A model generated the notes under the pieces. That model was not told the origin of the DNA, made no database searches, and saw only the letters and a program-made list of their open reading frames with translations. 8,364 bases of DNA, from NCBI GenBank assembly GCA_046759145.1, contig JBHIBR010000058.1, positions 1-8,364 on the forward strand. Reading direction: 5' to 3'. A program made the translations under genes and the position numbers. Origin of the DNA: JBHIBR01 sp046759145 [NCBI: Nitrospinota bacterium]. Its GTDB lineage: Bacteria > UBA8248. Below are positions 6,032-8,364 of this stretch, piece by piece (position 1 is the stretch's first letter; every line of letters starts with the position of its first letter).

Positions 6032-7246
6032 TCAGATGACCCCTTCTTCCTCGAGCCTCTTGAGGTCTTCCGCGGTGTAGCCCAGCTTCCCGTAGACCTC
6101 CTGGTTGAAGCGCCCCTTGGGCTGGCCCGCCCACCGGATGCGGCCCGGGGTGCCCGGGAGGCGGGGGATGACGTTCTGCATCCTCACTGGCCCCAGCTCC
6201 TCGTCGGGCACAGCGGTGATGGTCTCCCGGAAGCGGAAGTGCGGGTCCTCGAAGATCTGGGCGACATCATAGATGGGGGCGAGCGCACCCTCGAACTCCG
6301 CGAAGTGGTCCACCGTCTCCTCCAGGGTGTGCTCCGCGATCCAGCCCCCGATGGCGGCGTCCAGCTCGTCGCCGTGCCGCAGGCGGCCCGCGTGGGTCTG
6401 CATCCGGGGGTCCTCGGCCAGGTCGGGGCGGCCCACCGCCGCCATGACGCGAGGGAAGATGGTGGGGGAACTGGCCGAGATGGCCACCCAGCGGCCGTCC
6501 TTGCAGCGGTAGGCGTTGCGGGGGGAGGAGAAGGGGGTGCGGTTGCCCGTGCGGCCCTGGATGACCCCGAGCTGGTCGTAGACGATGGGCTGCGCGCCCA
6601 ATACGGTCATGATGGGCTCGTAGATGGCGATGTCCACCTCCTGCCCCTCGCCCCCCCGCAGGTCCCGGTGGTAGAGGGCGATGAGGACGGCGAAGGTGCC
6701 GCAAAGCGCGCTGATGCCGTCGGCGAGGGCGAAGGGGGGAAGGGTGGGGGGGCCGTCGGGCAAGCCCGTGATGTGGGCGAAGCCGCTCATGGACTCGGCA
6801 AGGGTGCCGAAGCCGGGCCGCCGCGCGTAGGGCCCCTTCTGGCCGAAGCCCGTGGTGCGCGCCACCACGAGGCGCGGGTTGAGCGCGTGGAGGGTCTCCC
6901 AGCTCAGGTCCCACCGATCCAGGGTCCCCGGGCGGAAGTTCTCCACCAGCACGTCGGCGTCCCGCAGGAGCTCTTTGAGGATGCCTTGGCCCCGGGGCTT
7001 GCTCAGGTTGAGGGTGATGTTCTTCTTGTTCCGGGAGACGAACTTCCACCAGAGGGACACCCCGTTCCTATGGCTGGCGAAGGTCCGCAGGGGGTCCCCC
7101 CGCGGGTGCTCCACTTTGATCACCTCCGCCCCGTAGTCGCCGAGGTAGGTGGCGATGAAGGGGCCGGCGACGAGGGTGGCGATGTCCACCACCTTGAGGC
7201 CGCCCAAGGGGAGCTCCCCGGCCCCTCGCCGATGCGTCTCTTCCAC
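6032..7246 (-). CDS. CaiB/BaiF family III CoA-transferase (second copy)
   Basis: A 404-residue protein (if started at GTG 7246) that transfers CoA between a thioester and a carboxylate. It shows LPLGGLKVVDIATLVAGPF (12-30), GDYGAEVIKVEHPRGDPLR (36-54), SRNKKNITLNLSKPRG (71-86), VENFRPGTLDRW (101-112) and TTGFGQKGPYARRPGF (131-146). Asp176 in ALADGISAL sits at the catalytic aspartate position, and YHRDLRGGEGQEVDIAIYE follows. It ends in LEEEGVI, the usual family ending. The start is ambiguous: GTG 7246 has AGGGAG 7 bases upstream, while ATG 7285 would add 13 residues with GGAGG about 12 bases away. It is clearly diverged from the first CoA-transferase in this window and probably uses another acyl group. 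It lies between the luciferase-like oxidoreductase and the deacetylase genes, all on the minus strand; the deacetylase is separated by a palindromic repeat. Confidence 0.95.
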   Translation of the reverse strand: MEETHRRGAGELPLGGLKVVDIATLVAGPFIATYLGDYGAEVIKVEHPRGDPLRTFASHRNGVSLWWKFVSRNKKNITLNLSKPRGQGILKELLRDADVLVENFRPGTLDRWDLSWETLHALNPRLVVARTTGFGQKGPYARRPGFGTLAESMSGFAHITGLPDGPPTLPPFALADGISALCGTFAVLIALYHRDLRGGEGQEVDIAIYEPIMTVLGAQPIVYDQLGVIQGRTGNRTPFSSPRNAYRCKDGRWVAISASSPTIFPRVMAAVGRPDLAEDPRMQTHAGRLRHGDELDAAIGGWIAEHTLEETVDHFAEFEGALAPIYDVAQIFEDPHFRFRETITAVPDEELGPVRMQNVIPRLPGTPGRIRWAGQPKGRFNQEVYGKLGYTAEDLKRLEEEGVI

Positions 7247-7253
7247 GCGCCCG

Positions 7254-7259
7254 CTCCCT
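7254..7259 (-). promoter_or_regulatory. Shine-Dalgarno favouring the GTG start of the second CoA-transferase
   Basis: Minus-strand AGGGAG precedes the GTG at 7246-7244 by 7 bases. The spacing is better than for the ATG at 7285, whose GGAGG is about 12 bases away, so the shorter protein is preferred, with moderate certainty. Confidence 0.45.
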
Positions 7260-7359
7260 GCAAGGACAACCGCCCGCCACGCCATCGGACAGCGCCGCCT
7301 CCGGCAGACGCGGCCGACGCCCGGGTTGAGCCAACCAAGGCCCGGCCCCGCAAGCGGCC

Positions 7360-7389
7360 ACCCTACCAGAGGGGCGCCCCGCCGTTCAA
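7360..7389 (-). promoter_or_regulatory. Possible weak sigma-70-type promoter for the second CoA-transferase gene
   Basis: On the minus strand TTGAAC (7389-7384) and TAGGGT (7365-7360) are separated by 18 bases. They match TTGACA and TATAAT at 4 and 3 positions. The site lies in the gap after the luciferase-like gene and upstream of either candidate start. In such GC-rich DNA this may be chance; read-through from the upstream gene is an alternative. Confidence 0.18.
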
Positions 7390-7390
7390 T

Positions 7391-7406
7391 AAACCCCCAA
7401 GGGGCT
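7391..7406 (-). terminator. Weak hairpin with short T-run after the luciferase-like gene
   Basis: The minus strand reads AGCCCCTTGGGGGTTT, then ATTGAA, beginning at the last base of the TGA stop. A six-pair stem (including one G-T pair) with a TTG loop and three Ts could act as a poor intrinsic terminator. The stem is short and the T-run is minimal, so partial read-through would be expected. Confidence 0.25.
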
Positions 7407-8341
7407 CACCGCCCCTTCGCGAGCACATCCTCGGCCACGCGCTCGAGCTGCTCCATCTCCTCCGCCGCGGGCCCCACGTGCTTGAGGATGAAGTGTCGAA
7501 CGCCCGCCTCGACCCACTCCGCCAGGCGCCCCGCCACCCGCTCGGGCGGCCCCAGGGCGCAGACCCTCTCCACGAAGGGCCGGAAATCCATCCGGTAGCG
7601 CTGGCCCAGGTTCTCGGCCGCGGCCCGTGCGGCGGCGTCCCCGTCGGGGTGGAGGTAGGTGAAGAGGAGGAGGGAGGAGGTGAACCCGTCCAGGGAGCGG
7701 CCCTTCTCGGCTGCAAGCGCGCGGATCTTCTCCACGCTCTCCCGGAAGCGCCGGGGCGTCATGAGGTAGCTCACCCACCCGTCCCCCGCCCGGGCGGCGC
7801 GCCTGAGCGCCGCCTCGGAGCGCCCTCCCACCCAGATGGGCGGCCCTCCCGGCCGGGCGGAAGGGGGCCGGAGGGCGACCTCCCGGAAGCGGAAGAAACG
7901 GCCCTCGTGGGAGACGGGCTCTCCCGACCAGAGCTTCCGCAGGAGGCCGATGGCCTCGTCCGCCCGCGCCCCCCGCTCCCCCACGGGCACGCCGCAGGCC
8001 TCGAACTCCTTCTTGCCCTCGCCGCCCACCCCCACCCCGAAGATGAAGCGGCCACCCGTCAGGTAATCCAGCGAGCCCGCCATCTTGGCCACCACCACGG
8101 GGTGGCGCAGGGGCAGGAGGTAGACCGCAGTGCCGAGGGTGAGGCGCTGGGTGCGCCCTGCGAAGGCGGCGAGGGTGAGCAGGGGGTCCAGGTATTGGCT
8201 GTGGAAGGCGATGTGGTCGCCCACCCAGAGGGCGTCGTAGCCAAGCTCCTCCGCCCGCTCGGCAAACCGCAGCACCTCCTCCGGCGGGGCCGCCCGCTCG
8301 GGGTGGAGGCCGAAGTTCGCGGCGAACTGGACCCCTTCCAT
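7406..8341 (-). CDS. LLM-class (luciferase-like) flavin/F420-dependent oxidoreductase
   Basis: A complete 311-residue TIM-barrel oxidoreductase of the bacterial-luciferase superfamily. Members use reduced FMN or coenzyme F420 to oxidise or reduce small organic molecules in the cytoplasm. Visible signatures are EELGYDALWVGDHIAF (31-46), LPLRHPVVVAKMAGSLD (76-92) then YLTGGRFIFGVGVGG (93-107), GARADEAIGLLRKLWSGEPV (124-143), and PPIWVGGRSEAALRRAARAG then DGW (167-189). The fingerprint favours the TIGR03619-like F420 group, though FMN cannot be excluded by sequence reading. The ATG at 8341 is preceded by GGAGGAGGGGG, and the EGVQFAANFGL start matches the family. The stop is the TGA at 7408-7406. 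It is first of four minus-strand genes in the window; the nearest gene (second CoA-transferase) follows after 120-159 bases. A role in oxidising the acyl substrate handled next door is possible but inferred. Confidence 0.93.
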   Translation of the reverse strand: MEGVQFAANFGLHPERAAPPEEVLRFAERAEELGYDALWVGDHIAFHSQYLDPLLTLAAFAGRTQRLTLGTAVYLLPLRHPVVVAKMAGSLDYLTGGRFIFGVGVGGEGKKEFEACGVPVGERGARADEAIGLLRKLWSGEPVSHEGRFFRFREVALRPPSARPGGPPIWVGGRSEAALRRAARAGDGWVSYLMTPRRFRESVEKIRALAAEKGRSLDGFTSSLLLFTYLHPDGDAAARAAAENLGQRYRMDFRPFVERVCALGPPERVAGRLAEWVEAGVRHFILKHVGPAAEEMEQLERVAEDVLAKGR

Positions 8342-8364
8342 CGGTTCCCCCTCCTCCGAATCCT

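Larger units (their letters stand above)
7247..7405 (-). other. Intergenic region between luciferase-like and second CoA-transferase genes
   Basis: The gap is 159 bases (120 if the ATG at 7285 is used). It holds a 10-bp palindrome GGGGCGCCCC (7371-7380), a small GGTTG-AGC-CAACC hairpin (7324-7336), and the weak promoter and terminator candidates listed separately. No small open frame with a ribosome site stood out. Confidence 0.4.

Noticed and set aside
5034-6080. Plus-strand open frame of 348 codons opposite the deacetylase
   Set aside because: Mirrors a gene with all catalytic motifs intact and runs into the palindromic repeat, with no recognisable domain.
5889-6134. Upstream in-frame extension of the deacetylase to an ATG at 6134
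   Set aside because: It would overlap the end of the second CoA-transferase gene and cross the palindromic repeat. The GTG at 5888 has a strong ribosome site and the family N-terminus.
7208-7219. Perfect 12-bp palindrome GGGGAGCTCCCC
   Set aside because: It lies within the coding start of the second CoA-transferase. Short G/C palindromes are expected in such DNA, and no flanking repeat marks it as an element.

Overview
The window is GC-rich bacterial DNA (about 70% G+C by eye, with codons strongly biased to G or C in the third position). It is almost fully coding: eight protein genes, one of them cut by the left edge. No rRNA, tRNA, CRISPR array, transposase or phage gene is visible, and no gene-free stretch exceeds 300 bases. 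The SurA/PpiC-type periplasmic isomerase with a signal peptide suggests a Gram-negative-type envelope. A luciferase-like, possibly F420-dependent oxidoreductase beside two family III CoA-transferases fits uncultivated high-GC lineages rich in acyl-CoA metabolism (for example Rokubacteria, Tectomicrobia or deltaproteobacteria-like groups). That placement is inference from gene content only.

Plus-strand half (1-3665). A partial crotonase (enoyl-CoA hydratase-like) is followed after 8 bases by a complete CaiB/BaiF CoA-transferase (GTG start at 655, nucleophile Asp169), then after 23 bases by rsmI, the 16S rRNA C1402 ribose methyltransferase. After a 78-base gap comes a secreted parvulin-type peptidyl-prolyl isomerase. 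The first three look like one transcription unit. The first two form an acyl-CoA pair; rsmI and the isomerase are housekeeping.

Minus-strand half (3662-8341). Read in the direction of transcription, the order is a luciferase-like monooxygenase, a second CaiB/BaiF CoA-transferase, a short histone-deacetylase/AcuC-family deacetylase, and an MFS permease resembling the monocarboxylate/oxalate-formate type. The permease meets the isomerase tail to tail, with both TAG stops inside one CTAG. A plausible reading is uptake of a carboxylate, CoA transfer onto it, and later oxidation or hydration. The substrate cannot be deduced from sequence alone.

The most unusual signals are not genes. First, a perfect 11-bp inverted repeat flanked by 7-bp direct repeats lies inside the start of rsmI. 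It looks like an in-frame 39-base (13-codon) insertion of a tiny palindromic element. Second, the 143-base gap between the second CoA-transferase and the deacetylase is packed with hairpins bounded by 9-bp terminal inverted repeats, resembling an intergenic palindromic repeat or MITE. No clearly new multi-gene system is evident.
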